Shown: positions 22,429 through 33,261, counted from the first letter of the stretch. The stretch is 64,000 bases of DNA from Cephalopachus bancanus (GCA_027257055.1 JAPVLO010000570.1:944001-1008000); one strand, 5' to 3'. Notes: generated by a model not told the origin, from the sequence alone. Translations and numbers: made by a program.

Positions 22429-24116
22429 TCACACACACACCCCAAAACAAACTGGAAAAACAACAAATTGAGACAGAACAAACAATAACACAAAACCTGG
22501 AAAACTAAACATACTCACACACCTAGCACAAAATGAATGGAGAAGAAAAAAATAAATTCCTAAAATTAAAAATAAAAAAGGAATTCAGATTGAACTCTCA
22601 CACAAATATTCACACACATCTTAAACTAAAAAAAAAGAGAATAACAAAAGAACAAAAACAAAACTACAATAGCAAAAAAACTGAAAGGTGAACACTCAAT
22701 CATTCACATACACACATAAACAGAAAACAAAAAACAAAAAAGAAAGAAAAAGAAAAACAAGGGGGGAATGCAGAACAAACCCTCACATACACAGTCATGT
22801 ATGAAGGAAACATATTTTTTAAAAGATGAACTAAAAAATAAACTGGAAAAAATTTTAAATTAAAAATAAAAAAACTCTGCCCTCTTGTGGCTGGTTCTGC
22901 AGTTGTTCCTCTCATGTGTTCTACCATCTCCTGCAGAGCTTTTGCCTCTTTCTCTCCAGTGTCCAGAGCAGGGAAGGAGGAGGGGCAGTGGGGGTGGGTG
23001 TGTCTGCAGTCCTCCCCTCCCACTCTTCTATGGTCAGGGAGATCCCCTCTGGTGGGGAAGTGCAGAATTGTCTCTTTGCCAGGTATGTACTTGAGGGGGA
23101 TGCCCCAGCCAAGTCTACCCTGGAATGAAGTTCTACTGCAACTGACAACCAGGTCCACCTGGGTTTGTCCCTCACAGTCGTGCCCCAGCTATGTGGGTCT
23201 GAAGTTCAGAGGATTTTGGGAGAGGAGGAGGGTTGGGTCAGTCCCAGATTCACCACTGATCTCTTTGGGGGTCTTCCTAAGTCCTTTTCTGGTCACACCC
23301 TTTGTCTTGCAGCTGGATCAAGGTAGAGGGTGAGGGACCTAAAACTCAGCACTGATCAGGTCCTTCTTAAATTTTTCCTTTCAGGATATTCCCTCTGGGT
23401 CATGATCAGCCCCTGAGTAGTTGATGTGCCAGTCATAGAGATTGGGTCTGTTGTTCCATGGTGAGTAAATCAGAGCACTTCCCTACCCTGTTTTCAAGAT
23501 GTTAGTGGGGTACCTCTTTTATCTTCTCTGGTGGGACTCTGCCCCTGGGCTTTTTCTGCAGCCCTTGCTTCTATTGTCTGGGTGTCCGACCAGGTGCTGC
23601 AGTGGTGAGGCAAAGCCTGGAGTTGGCAGTCTCTCCTGCTGCAGTGCTGAGGCAGAGCTTGGAGTCAGTAGTCTCTCCCCATCACTTCTTTATAGAAAAA
23701 CTTTTGTCCATTAAAAAAATAGGGCTCAAATTCTGTGACTTGGGAAGTGCTAAGGACCAAGCAGAGCAGTTGCAGCACCATCTGCTTCACCAGGAGTGCC
23801 CTGACCACTTGCTCCTGAGCTTCCACTTAGTCGGTATCTCTCAGCATTTTCTCTCCAGGAAGGGTTTTGTTGATTTTTTAAAAACTGGCACACAGCTTCT
23901 GCATCCCAGGAATTGCTAGAGTCCAAGCTGAGTAACTGTGGCATGAGCTGCTGCACAAGGAGAGCCCTGGTTGCTAGCTCCCTAGCCCTCACACATTCAG
24001 CCACTCACATACCCACTCACTCCCCAGCATGTTCACAAAACTTTTCATACACTCACTCACTCACAACAAGACTTGCGTACTCTGATTGACTCAGCAGCCA
24101 TCTTTCTCAAACTCCA
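21961..24116 (-). promoter_or_regulatory. L1 5' UTR (internal promoter region)
   Basis: In L1s the 5' UTR carries the Pol II promoter. Here it is about 2.1 kb. It contains a GC-richer outer part (22885-24116) and a purine-rich inner block on the plus strand (about 22260-22870), which is pyrimidine-rich on the L1 strand. A GA run lies at 22391-22426. Open frames of 148-152 codons on both strands in the GC-richer part have no domain that I recognise. Confidence 0.7.
22391..22426. repeat. (GA)n microsatellite
   Basis: An uninterrupted AG dinucleotide run of about 36 bp inside the purine-rich part of the L1 5' UTR. Confidence 0.95.
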
Positions 24117-24125
24117 GAAGTATTT

Positions 24126-24408
24126 TTTTTGACAAGTTTTCAGAATGTCTACTGTCTACTTTTATTTTTGAGGCAATTTTGATAATCAAAGTTTTTACCA
24201 AAATCCATGCAAAATGAAAAATGTAAAACCTATTTATTAAGTTGATTATTTGGATTATTTAAAATTCCCTCCATATTTGTTCTCATAAATCCTTCTCATT
24301 GTTAATATTACAGATCAGGAATCCCCATCAGAAGGTGAATTCTCAGACCACATTTCCAGTCTTTATGGTACATTGGAATATAGGTAGTCATATTAAAATG
24401 CTGCTTAA
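24126..24408. other. Interval without recognised feature
   Basis: Between the L1 right flank and the Alu. It may continue the old L1 that received the insertion, but I cannot show this. Confidence 0.4.
24395..24408. repeat. Alu target-site duplication, left copy
   Basis: 'aaaatgctgcttaa', repeated at 24699-24712. Confidence 0.93.
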
Positions 24409-24698
24409 AAGCCGGGCTCGGTGGCTCAGCCTGTAATCCCGCGCCTTTGGGAGGCTGAGGTGAGTGGATTGCCTGAGCCCGCGGGTTCGAGACCCGCCTA
24501 GGCAGCGAGACCTCATCTCTACAATAAATCAAAAAATCAGCTGGGCGTGGTAGCGCATGCCTGTAATTCCGGCTACTTGGAAGGCTGAGGCGGAAGGATC
24601 GCCAGAGCCCAGCAGGTTGAGGCTGCGGTGGCCGGGAGCGGCCACTGCACTCCAGTCTGGGCGACAGAGTGAGACTCCAACTCAAAAAAAAAAAAAAA
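24409..24698 (+). mobile_element. Alu SINE (dimeric), well preserved
   Basis: Starts GCCGGGCTCGGTGGCTCAGC at 24411 and ends 'gactccaactc' with an A tail. The B box 'ggttcgagacc', the linker and the right arm are present. The right-arm hairpin is perfect: stem 24625-24634, loop GGAG 24635-24638, stem 24639-24648. Flanked by the 14-bp duplication 'aaaatgctgcttaa' at 24395-24408 and 24699-24712. Confidence 0.97.
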
Positions 24699-24712
24699 AA
24701 AATGCTGCTTAA
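24699..24712. repeat. Alu target-site duplication, right copy
   Basis: 'aaaatgctgcttaa', identical to 24395-24408; its first A residues merge with the poly(A) tail. Confidence 0.93.
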
Positions 24713-26121
24713 CATCTTAGGATCAGAGGTGCCAGAGTCTACTGGCAAAATATGCATTTATTTCCCTCCACATTAACAAATGTACATGTTCACTTGTTGT
24801 TGGGTATGTACCTAATTTTTTTGTGAGCTACAAGAGTCATAGCTGGGAATTAAAGCTTTACCTTTTTTTCCTAGATCTTATGGAACATTCCAGTAGAGGA
24901 TGGGAATGTTAGGAAAGCAATAGATAATTTGTTCTCTTTTTGTCTTTGCATTTAGCTGTTTTCTTACATGATTTGTCTTAGATTGCACAAGATGATCTAA
25001 GAACAGTGTCAGTACAAAAGGTCATATTTTTCTTTTATTTTGTGCCCATCCTCTAAAAGTCCTTTACACTTCAGGTGCATTTATACCATCAATATAAGTA
25101 TACTTATACATGTCACTAGTCATCCGAATAAAATAAAACTTTAAAAATGGAAATAATTGTCATTTTTATCTCAAATGTTCCTGATTCCTAAAGTTTTTAC
25201 TATAATATTTGAAATTACATTGGCATAAACTGTGATGCAATTTCAACTGATGTATTTATTTTCCTTGATGTTTGGGCCCTGCTACCAATTATTCACATGG
25301 ATTTTCTTCAATGAATTGGATGATGTGAGAAACAGTGCTTTGTTTCTTGCTACACATAATAGTAGTTATTACAATTAGTATTTCCAAAACTTTCATAATA
25401 TGGACGCATGTATATAATAAAATATTTCTAAAAATCTAAGATAATATAAAATTTTAAACTTGTGTTATTATAATAATTGTCTCAAATATATTTTACAATA
25501 TTAATCCAGCAATAAATTGAACATTTTTCTATAATAGTATCAATTTCAGAAACAATTTTCTAATCTAAGTAAATGTTACAGCACACTCTAGTGGCATACT
25601 GTGTAATTTAGCATAAAATAAAAAGCCCTACTGCTTATAATAAACCGAACTAACAAGTTATGCATACAAATAATTTATCTTGCAATAAAATAGCAGAACT
25701 AACCAATAAATGAACATATACTAAAGCATTAGTGCTTTGTAACCTGCCATTATATCTATTTTGTGAGATTTATCTAGCATTTAATAATTTACTAAAGCAT
25801 ACTTTTAATTCATATTTATATTTCTTTATATAAAAATAATCTGACTCGGTTTAAATTGTTTATTTTAATATATCTGATATGAAAGTTACCAAAAAATGCT
25901 AATATTTGCTATATGTATGACATTTTTGTTAATATTGCTATCCTTTTCCCCAAGTGACTACATTACATTGTAGCTATATGAGTTCTTGGAGTTAGCCAAA
26001 TAGCAAGTTGAAAGACAATCCACCAAATCGCCAAATCTGACCCAAGCTCTGACTTTAGCTGCAAGCAGTTAGTGTCCAATGACAGAGTTAAAGAGAAGAT
26101 TCCAAACAAGACCACCTATAT
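24713..26121. other. AT-rich interval without recognised feature
   Basis: About 1.4 kb of apparently unique or fully decayed sequence. No long frame, no CpG cluster and no family landmark seen. Confidence 0.5.
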
Positions 26122-26505
26122 TAGTTTGTTTTGCATTGTTTTGTAGAAATACCTGTGACTGAGTAATTTATAGGGAAAACAGGGTTTGTTTTGGCTCACA
26201 GTTCTTCAAAGTATAAAGAAAGCATAGTGCCAGCATATGCTCAGCCTCTGGTGGGATGGACCTCTGAAAGCTTTTGCTCATGGTGGAAAGCTAGAGGAGA
26301 TGGTGAGAGCACAAACAAGAGAGAAAGAAGAAAGGTGTCAGACTCTTTTAAACAACTAGCTTTCATGTGAACTAAAAAAGCAAGAACTCCAAGCCACTCA
26401 TGAGAGTGGATCCCTCATGACCCAGACATTTTCCACCAGGCCGACCCCTAACACTGGGGATCACATTTCAACATAGGTTTGGAGGGAACAATAATTCAAA
26501 CTACA
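26122..26505 (-). mobile_element. MaLR LTR, MST/THE1-like, minus strand
   Basis: Plus-strand order is that of an MST or THE1 LTR in reverse: 'tattagtttgttttgcattg', 'tagaaatacctgtgactgag', 'taatttatagggaaaacag', 'ggctcacagttct', 'catggtggaaagctagagga', 'actcttttaaacaactagct', 'ccaccaggccgacccctaac', 'actggggatcacatttcaac' and 'taggtttggaggg'. MST is more likely than THE1 because divergence is considerable and THE1 is, to my knowledge, simian. Confidence 0.8.
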
Positions 26506-26539
26506 CTACTACCTTTCCTTCGGCAACATATATAAGTTC

Positions 26540-27260
26540 AAAGGTTTTCCAAAGTCACCCTCAGGTTTGATAATTCACTGTAGTAAGTCACAGAACTCAC
26601 TGAAAACGATTGAACTGACAGCTTTGGCTTACTACAGGGAAAGAGCACAGAAACTTGATCAAAGAAACAGACTCATAAGGCAGAGTCTGTGAAAATTTGA
26701 CATACAAATATCCATTGTTCTTTGAATGTGTTATCCTCCTGTCATTAATGTGTGACAATGCAACATGAATATGCCAACTTGAGAAGCATATCTGAACTTG
26801 GAAATCCAGAAATTTTATCGGGACTCCAAAAAGCAGGCATGATCAATTGAATACTCATGAGTTTTAACATAGTATGTAACCTCCATATCTCCTTATTCTC
26901 TAGAGATCTGACTGACGTCACTTGGCTTGATGGACCCACCATGAGTCACCTCATTAGCATAAACTATTAAGTAAAATTCAAAAGACCCATAATGAATAGC
27001 AAAGACATTCCTACACATTGGGTTAATTTTTAAGTGCTTAGAGGTTTTCTCCAAGGAGACAGTGGTAAAGGCTAGAATTCTTTTGGAAAGGACAAAAAAG
27101 AAATAGCAAAGTAAAGAAGGAGCAAGGGGAAGGACTGTTTGCTACCTCTGATACCAGGTGGGATGCGGTGTAAAACTCATGGATTCTTTGACTCATCTCT
27201 AAAATGAGTTTTAGAGTATCCAGCAAAGTTTTAAATCAGTTTATTAGAGAAAGAAGAGAA
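26540..27260 (-). mobile_element. LTR-like stretch, probably ERVL/ERV1-type, minus strand
   Basis: Text such as 'ggtttgataattcactgtag', 'aagtcacagaactcactg', 'cattagcataaactattaag', 'aaagacccataatgaatag' and 'aaagacattcctacacattg' recalls an antisense mammalian LTR group (MER21/MLT2-like in my memory). At the right, on the minus strand, an AATAAA (27245-27240) follows 'tctctttctc'. Two different LTRs may be joined here. Family names are uncertain. Confidence 0.4.
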
Positions 27261-27560
27261 GGAAGGAAGATTCATGGCAGAAAGACCTGCCGTATATGTG
27301 TTTCTCAAAAAATAAAAACCACAATGAGTAAATGGGGGTTTCTGCTCCCATCTCGCTACCTCTGCTGGGTGGAAGGGTAATCTTCTTCAGGGAGATTTGC
27401 CAGACTTTTCAATACACACATTTATGAGCTAAAAGAGATCTTATTATTATTTCTATGACTTTTTGATTCTTGGTCAGGCAACCACCAAGACGGAGTTTTC
27501 CTTTGGCAAACTGAGGGGGTTGAGTGGAATGGGTGTCCACACTGAATTCACAATCCAGCT
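27261..27560. other. Interval without recognised feature
   Basis: Possibly internal or flanking ERV sequence linked to the LTR-like stretch before it and the shared segment after it; no coding motif readable. Confidence 0.35.
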
Positions 27561-27574
27561 TGCAAGGCCATTCA

Positions 27575-27655
27575 ACCTGCTGACAGGATGCCTGGATACT
27601 ATCTAAAACTTGTCTAAAAGAAAATTAGCTATTTATGCCTAACCTGTACTAGCTA
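27575..27655. repeat. Segment shared with 63565-63635
   Basis: 'ttatgcctaacctgtactag' here and 'ttatgtctagcctgtgctag' at 63.6 kb are followed in both by 'ctacc.tgcctca' and preceded by a similar 'aaaac.t..ct' stretch. The similarity is too long for chance and implies one interspersed repeat family, likely ERV-derived. Confidence 0.65.
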
Positions 27656-27949
27656 CCTTGCCTCACCTGTACAGCAGCAGAAGTTTCCAAGAATGACTTT
27701 AGTCACTGATTCTTTCTGCTAATTGTCATGCCAATTTCAGAAAAAATATTCTGGTCAGACTAGATCCAGACAACTAGAGTTTTTCTATGGTTTGCAGCCA
27801 TATAGAGTAAGTGGTCTTTTGAAATAATTTATTTTATTTCAATACTTCTTTAATTTGCAGATGAGGAAAATACTCTCTCTAGTTATGTAAATTCATGATA
27901 AACAGGTCTTTACAGAGACCTCTAGGGATTTTGGATTTTGACAGAAATT

Positions 27950-28140
27950 GATTCAAGTTTTGATACTCCCACCTAATTTGTTGTGTGGCCTTGGACAGAT
28001 TAAGCAATGTCTCTGAAGATTCATTCTTTTCTTCTGCACAATTTAAATAATAAAGGCAATCTCAGATGGTTGTTTTGATGATTAGATTATACATGACAAA
28101 TTTTTATGCAATCTCAGTATTTTATGATCACCTGCATGAA
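27950..28140 (+). mobile_element. MIR SINE
   Basis: MIR 5' to middle part in sense order: 'ttgtgtggccttggacagat' at 27981-28000, 'taagcaatgtctctgaagat', a 'tcttctgcacaatttaaat' zone, 'gttgttttgatgattagat'. Old and diverged. Confidence 0.75.
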
Positions 28141-28629
28141 AGTGAGATGTACCCTGACCAGATATCAAGACTGATGACACTTCACACACTTTGAAAATTG
28201 GTACGAAAGTTCATTATTCACACAAAGATCTTCTGCATAGACACAAGTTAAGTACAAGCTGATCTGATTGAGATGGCAAGATCAATGAGCTGAGAGTTGG
28301 TAATGACTAGAGAGTGGCACTGAAGAGGGGTTTCCAATTGCAGACTAGGACTGTGGGGTTCAAATTTCTATAGGAGCCAAGATCTAAAGAGGCACAAAGT
28401 TTCCTTTATCTTTGGTATTAGATATGTAGTGATTGGAAAGGGAAAGGTGGGAGCCTAAATGGTGTGCAGTAAAATAACAAACATGGAGTCAGATTTTTAT
28501 TCTCATCAGACAAAGCAGATATTCAGTAGATATCAGTGCTGCCCTCATTCCCAATAAAAATCATAAAAATCTTCATTTTCTTAAACACTATTTGTAGTTA
28601 AGACTTTTTAGAGAAGAAAAATCTAATCA
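28141..28629. other. Interval without recognised feature
   Basis: No repeat or gene signature that I can support. Confidence 0.45.
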
Positions 28630-28850
28630 GATGAGGTCCTAACTCTTTAACACAAAATACAATGTTTTCATGACCTTGATCCTATGCATGTTTCACCTCT
28701 ATCTTTATCCACTGTCACTTTTCTCTTTACACTTTAAATTCTAGTCATAGTCAACTATTTGCCACTTACAAATATACGCAAGATTTCCTTGAGCCTCCGA
28801 ATGGGCTGCTATCCAGCCTATGAACACTGGCTTACATTCCTTTGCCTCAC
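28630..28850 (+). mobile_element. L2 LINE 3' end fragment
   Basis: Landmarks resemble the L2 3' end in sense orientation: 'catgaccttgatcctatgca', 'tttcacctctatctttatcc', 'cactgtcacttttctcttta' and 'ccttgagcctcc'. Heavily diverged; could also be noise, though the order is right. Confidence 0.5.
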
Positions 28851-28896
28851 AATATCCTCATTATTCTTTAAAATTACTTTTAAAAGCAATCTTACT

Positions 28897-29187
28897 AGCC
28901 AGGCTCGGTGGCTCAGCCTGTAATCCCGCACCTTTGGGAGGCTGAGGTGAGTGGATTGCCTGAGCCCACGGGTTCGAGACCCGCCTGGGCAACGAGACTT
29001 CATCTCTACAATAAATCAAAAAATCAGCCGGGCGTGGTAGTGCATGCCTGTAATTCCGGCTACTTGGAAGGCTGAGGCAGAAGGATCGCTGGAGCCCAGC
29101 AGGTTGAGGCTGCGGTGGCCGGGAGCGGCCACTGCACTCCAGGCTGGGTGACTGAGTGAGACTCCAACTCAAAAAAAAAAAAAAAAA
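28897..29187 (+). mobile_element. Alu SINE (dimeric)
   Basis: Complete plus-strand Alu with B box, linker, perfect right-arm hairpin and A tail (29171-29187). An 11-bp duplication 'gcaatcttact' lies at 28886-28896 and 29189-29199. The right duplication overlaps the left duplication of the L1 that begins at 29207. Confidence 0.96.
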
Positions 29188-29193
29188 GGCAAT

Positions 29194-29206
29194 CTTACTC
29201 ACTCTT
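29194..29206. repeat. L1 target-site duplication, left copy
   Basis: 'cttactcactctt', repeated exactly at 35675-35687, which fixes both ends of the L1 between them. Confidence 0.93.
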
Positions 29207-29589
29207 CTTTTTTAAAAAATCTTTGTTATTTAACTTTTACTTTTTTTATTTTAAAATTGTGGGGTACAATTCAGGGTTAAGTAAACAAATATACAATATA
29301 CAGGTACCTTTGTTGATGAGGTGTGCCCCTCCCTTCCCCAGGCTGATTCCCACTACTGCCAGTCCCAAATGCCTGCCACCCCCCTTCCCCATGCAGTTTC
29401 CCACTAGTGTCAATCATTTTCTTATAGTATTATGATAGTCGTTCAAGGTCAACTTATGAGTGAGAACATGTGAAACTCAGTTCTTTGTTTCTGTGAAAGA
29501 TCACTTAGTATTATAGACTCTATTTCCATCTAGGTTGCTGTGAAATTCATGATTTTGTTCTTTATGGCTCCGTAATATTCCATTGTGTA

Positions 29590-32500
29590 TACGTACCACA
29601 TTTTAAAAAATCCAGTCCTCTTTTGAAGGGCAGCACTGTTGGTTCCATGTTCATGCTATTGTGAACAATGCTGCAATAAATATACACGTGCAGGTATCTT
29701 TTTTTATAGAATTTCAGTTCTTTCAGGTATATTTCCAGTAGGAGGATTGTGGGGTCATATGGAGGGTCAATTTTTAGAACTTTTAGGAATCTCCACATTG
29801 TTTTCCCCAAAGGCTGAACTAGTTTACACTCCCATCAACAGTATAGAAGTGTTTCGTTTTCACCACATCCTCTCCAAAATCTTATTTTTTTGAGTTATTG
29901 ATGATGGCCATTCTGACTGGAGTTAAGTGTTATCTCAGTGTAGATTTAATTTGCCTTTCTTTGATGACTAGTGAGTCTGAACATTTTTTCATGTATCTCT
30001 TGACTGCTCATACATCTTCTTTTGAGAGTTGTCTATTCATATCTTTTGCCCACTTTGTAATGGGGCTGTTTGCTTTTGTCTTTTCAGTTCATTTGATATC
30101 CTTGCAGATACTAGATGTTAGGCCTTTGTCAGATATACAATTGGCAAATATTTTTTCCCAGTCTATGGACTGTATCCCTGCTCTCTTGATAGTTTCTTCG
30201 ACTTTGGAGAAGCGTGTCAGTTTGATGAGATCCCACTTATCTATCTTATATCTTATGGCATAGGCACTTGGGGCTTTGATCAGGAATTGGTTGCCAGTTC
30301 CAATTTTCATAAGGGTGTTTCCTGCATTTTCTAAGGTTCTTATAGTTTGAGATATTACATTTAAGTCTCTGATTCATTTAGAATTGTTTTTGTGTACAGG
30401 GATATGGTAGGGATCCTGTTTCAACCTTCTGAATGTGGTCAGCCAGTTTTCACACCAACATTTACTGAATAGGTTCTCCACTCCCCAGTGGTTGGTGGTG
30501 GAGGCTTTGTTGAAGATGAGTTGGTTGAGAAAGTGAGGTTTTGCGTCTGGAATCTCAATTCTATTCCATTGGTCTATATGCCTGTTCCTGTACCAACACC
30601 AGACTGTTTTGATTATTGTAGTTTTATAATAAAGTTTAAAGTTAGGAGTGTGATGCCTCCTGCTTTTTGTTTGTTTGTTTATTTGTTTTGCTGAGGATTG
30701 TTTTGGCTATTTGTAGTCATTTCTATTTCCATATGAATTCCTGTATTGTTTCTAGGTCTGAAAAGAATGGTGCTGGTAATTTGGTGGGTATTGAATTAAA
30801 TCTGTAGATTGCCTTGGGTAGAATGGACATCTTCACAATGTTGATTCTTCCAATCCATGAGCATGGAATATTTTTCCACTTGTTTATGTCATCTTTGAGG
30901 TCTTTGAGCAGTGTTTTGTAGTTTTCCTTGTAAAGGTCTTTCACATCTCTGGTTAGGAGGATCCCAAGGGGTTTCATTTTTTGTGGCTATTGTAAATGGA
31001 ATTGTGCTGTTTATTTGGGTTTCTGTTTGTTTATTATTGGTGTATACAAATGTGATTGTCTTTTGCACATTTATTTTATACCCCAAAACTTTACCAAAGT
31101 CCTTTATCAGTGCAAGGAGGTTTTTGACATTTTCTCTTGGGTTTTCGAGGTATAGAATCATGTTGTCTGCAAAAAGGGATAACTTGATTTCCTCTTTTCC
31201 TTTTTGGATACCCCTGATCTTCTTATCTTCTCTGATTTCTCTAGCTAGGACTTCCAAAACTATGCTAAACAGGAGGGGTGAGAGTGGGCATCCTTGTCTT
31301 TGTCCAATTTTAGTGGAAATGGTTCTAATTTCTATCTGTTTAGTGGTATGCTGGGTATAGGTTTCTCACAGATGAATCTTACTATTTTGAGGTATGTTCC
31401 ATCTATGCATAGATGTTCAAGGGTTTTTATCAACAAGGTTGCTGGATTTTATCAAAAGCTTTTTCTATATCTAATGATATATTCATGTGGTTTTTGTTTT
31501 TATTTCTGTTGATGTCTTTAACTACATTTTTGGTCTTACGAATGTTGAACCCATCTTGCATCCTGGAGATGCTTACTTGGTCATGGTGGATGATTTTTGA
31601 GATGTGTTGTTGAATTCGGTTTGCTAGGATCTTGTTGAGAATTTTAGCATCTATGTTCATCAAGGATATTGGCCTGTAGTTCTCTTTTTTGTTGTATCTT
31701 TGACTGGCTTGGGTATCAATGTGATGTTAGCTTCATAAAAATATTTGGGGAGAGTTCCATCTTTCTCAGTCACTAGGAATACTTTCAATAGGATTGGTAT
31801 CAGTTCCTCCTAGTATGTTTCGTAGAATTCTGCTGGAAAGCCATCTGGTCCAGGGCTTTTTTTGTAGGTAGCTTTCTTATGACATAGTCTATTTCCTGGA
31901 TTGTTATTGGTCTATTTAGGGTCTGGATTTCTACTTGTTTCAACTTAGGGAGGTTGTATGATGTCAGAAAGTCCTCCATTTCCTTTAGTTTTTCAAGTTT
32001 GTTTCCATACAAGTGTACATAATCGTCTCTGATAATCTTTTGTATTTCTTCAGGGTCAGTTGTGACCTCACCTTTTGTGTTTCTGATTGTGCTTATTTGG
32101 GTTTTTTCCCCATTCTTCTTCATCAGTCTAGCTAGGGACGTATCAATCTTGTGTATCCTTTCAAAAAACCAGCTTTTTGTTTCATTGATTTTTTTGTATT
32201 ATCTTTTTGTCTTCTATATCCTGGATTTGGGCTTTTATTTTGGTGATCTGGATTCTTCTGCTGAAGTCAGGGTTTTGGTGGTCTTGCTTTTCCAGCTTCC
32301 TTAGGTGACTTGTTAGGCTATTAACTTGTGATCTTTCCATTTTCTTTATGTGTGCTTGTAGAGATATGAATTCCTTTCTTACTACTGCTTTCATGGCATG
32401 CCAGAAGTTTTGGTAAGAGTTTCTTCATTTTCATTTGTTTCCAGGTATCCTTTAATGTCTGTTTTGATTTCCATGTTGGCCCAGGAGTTGCTTAGCATCA

Positions 32501-33261
32501 TACTATTTGGTGTCCATGTCTTTGTGGGTTTTGGGGAAACTTTGTTGGTGTTGATATTTATTTTTATTCCACTGTGGTCTGAGAAGATGCGTGGCAGAAT
32601 TTCAATCTTATGAAACTTGTTTATGCTTGATTTATGGCCGAGGATGTGGTCAATCTTAGAGTACATTCGATGTGGGCATGAGTAGAATGTATATTCTGTG
32701 GTTGTTGGGTAGAGTGTTTTGTAGGTATCAGTTAACTCCATTTGGTCAAGAGTCACATTGGGGTTCCAGATCTCCTTGCTGATTTTTTGTCTCAATGATC
32801 TGTGTAGGGTTGTGAGTGGAGTATTAAAGTCCCCAGCTGTGATAGTCTTAGAGTCACAATCTTTTTTTAAGTTTGCCTAGAGCTACTTTATGAAAGTTGG
32901 TGTTCCTACGTTGGGTTCATATATGTTTAGGATGGACATTTCTTGTCAATGGATTCAACCTTTTATCATTATATAGGGACATTCTGTATCTTTTTAAATT
33001 TTTGATAGCTTAAAGCACATTTATCTGATATTAAGATCAGAACTCCAGCTTTCTTTTGTGTTCTGTTCACCTGAAATTTTGCTTCCCATCTTCTTTCTTT
33101 GAGTCTGTGAGTGTCCTTTCTGGTGAAATGATCTCTTGGAGACAATATATTGTTGTCTTGTGATATTTCATCCATTTTGCCATTCTATGTCTTTTCAGTG
33201 GTGCATTCAGTCCATTCACATTCAGGTTAATTATTGAAATGTGATTGTTTATCCCTATCAT
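29590..33261 (-). pseudogene. L1 ORF2 pseudogene
   Basis: ORF2p would carry endonuclease, reverse transcriptase and a C-terminal Cys-rich region. The start is chosen at 33261 (M-IGINNHISIINLNVNGLN), which places NVNGLN and the LQE active-site blocks at the expected N-terminal spacing. The endonuclease end reads HKIEILPRIFSDHSGIKI (within 32391-32795). The RT fingers read [15 protein letters not shown] and [15 protein letters not shown] (31430-31663). The catalytic block reads [11 protein letters not shown] (31157-31189), so the second aspartate is Asn. Frame breaks separate these segments. Confidence 0.9.

Larger units (their letters stand above)
16977..24116 (-). mobile_element. Full-length L1 LINE, minus strand
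   Basis: About 7.1 kb with all parts: T-rich tail at 16971-16998, 3' UTR (to about 17440), ORF2 (17440-20890), ORF1 (20960-21960) and a long 5' UTR (to 24116). On the L1 strand the 5' end reads TTTGAGAAAGATGGCTGCTG, with an AAGATGGC core as in YY1-type L1 starts (known for human L1; inferred here). Flanks repeat 'gaagtattt' at 16967-16975 and 24117-24125, a short target duplication. Both ORFs are broken and the RT motif reads FANV in place of FADD, so the copy is dead. Confidence 0.93.

Noticed and set aside
22700..23158. 152-codon minus-strand frame
   Set aside because: It sits in the sense orientation of an L1 5' UTR upstream of ORF1 and ends in a low-complexity F-rich tract. No counterpart in the other L1s.
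21961..24116. GC-richer stretch considered as a CpG-island promoter of a host gene
   Set aside because: It is L1 5' UTR by position and flanking target duplication. CpG content is modest and no exon follows.
24308..24757. 149-codon minus-strand frame with protein-like text (SWSLTLSPRLECSGRSRPPQ)
   Set aside because: This is the familiar antisense translation of an Alu, seen again at 28861-29202 and 60661-61088.
30911..31360. 149-codon plus-strand frame
   Set aside because: A shadow of the L1 ORF2 RT domain on the opposite strand.
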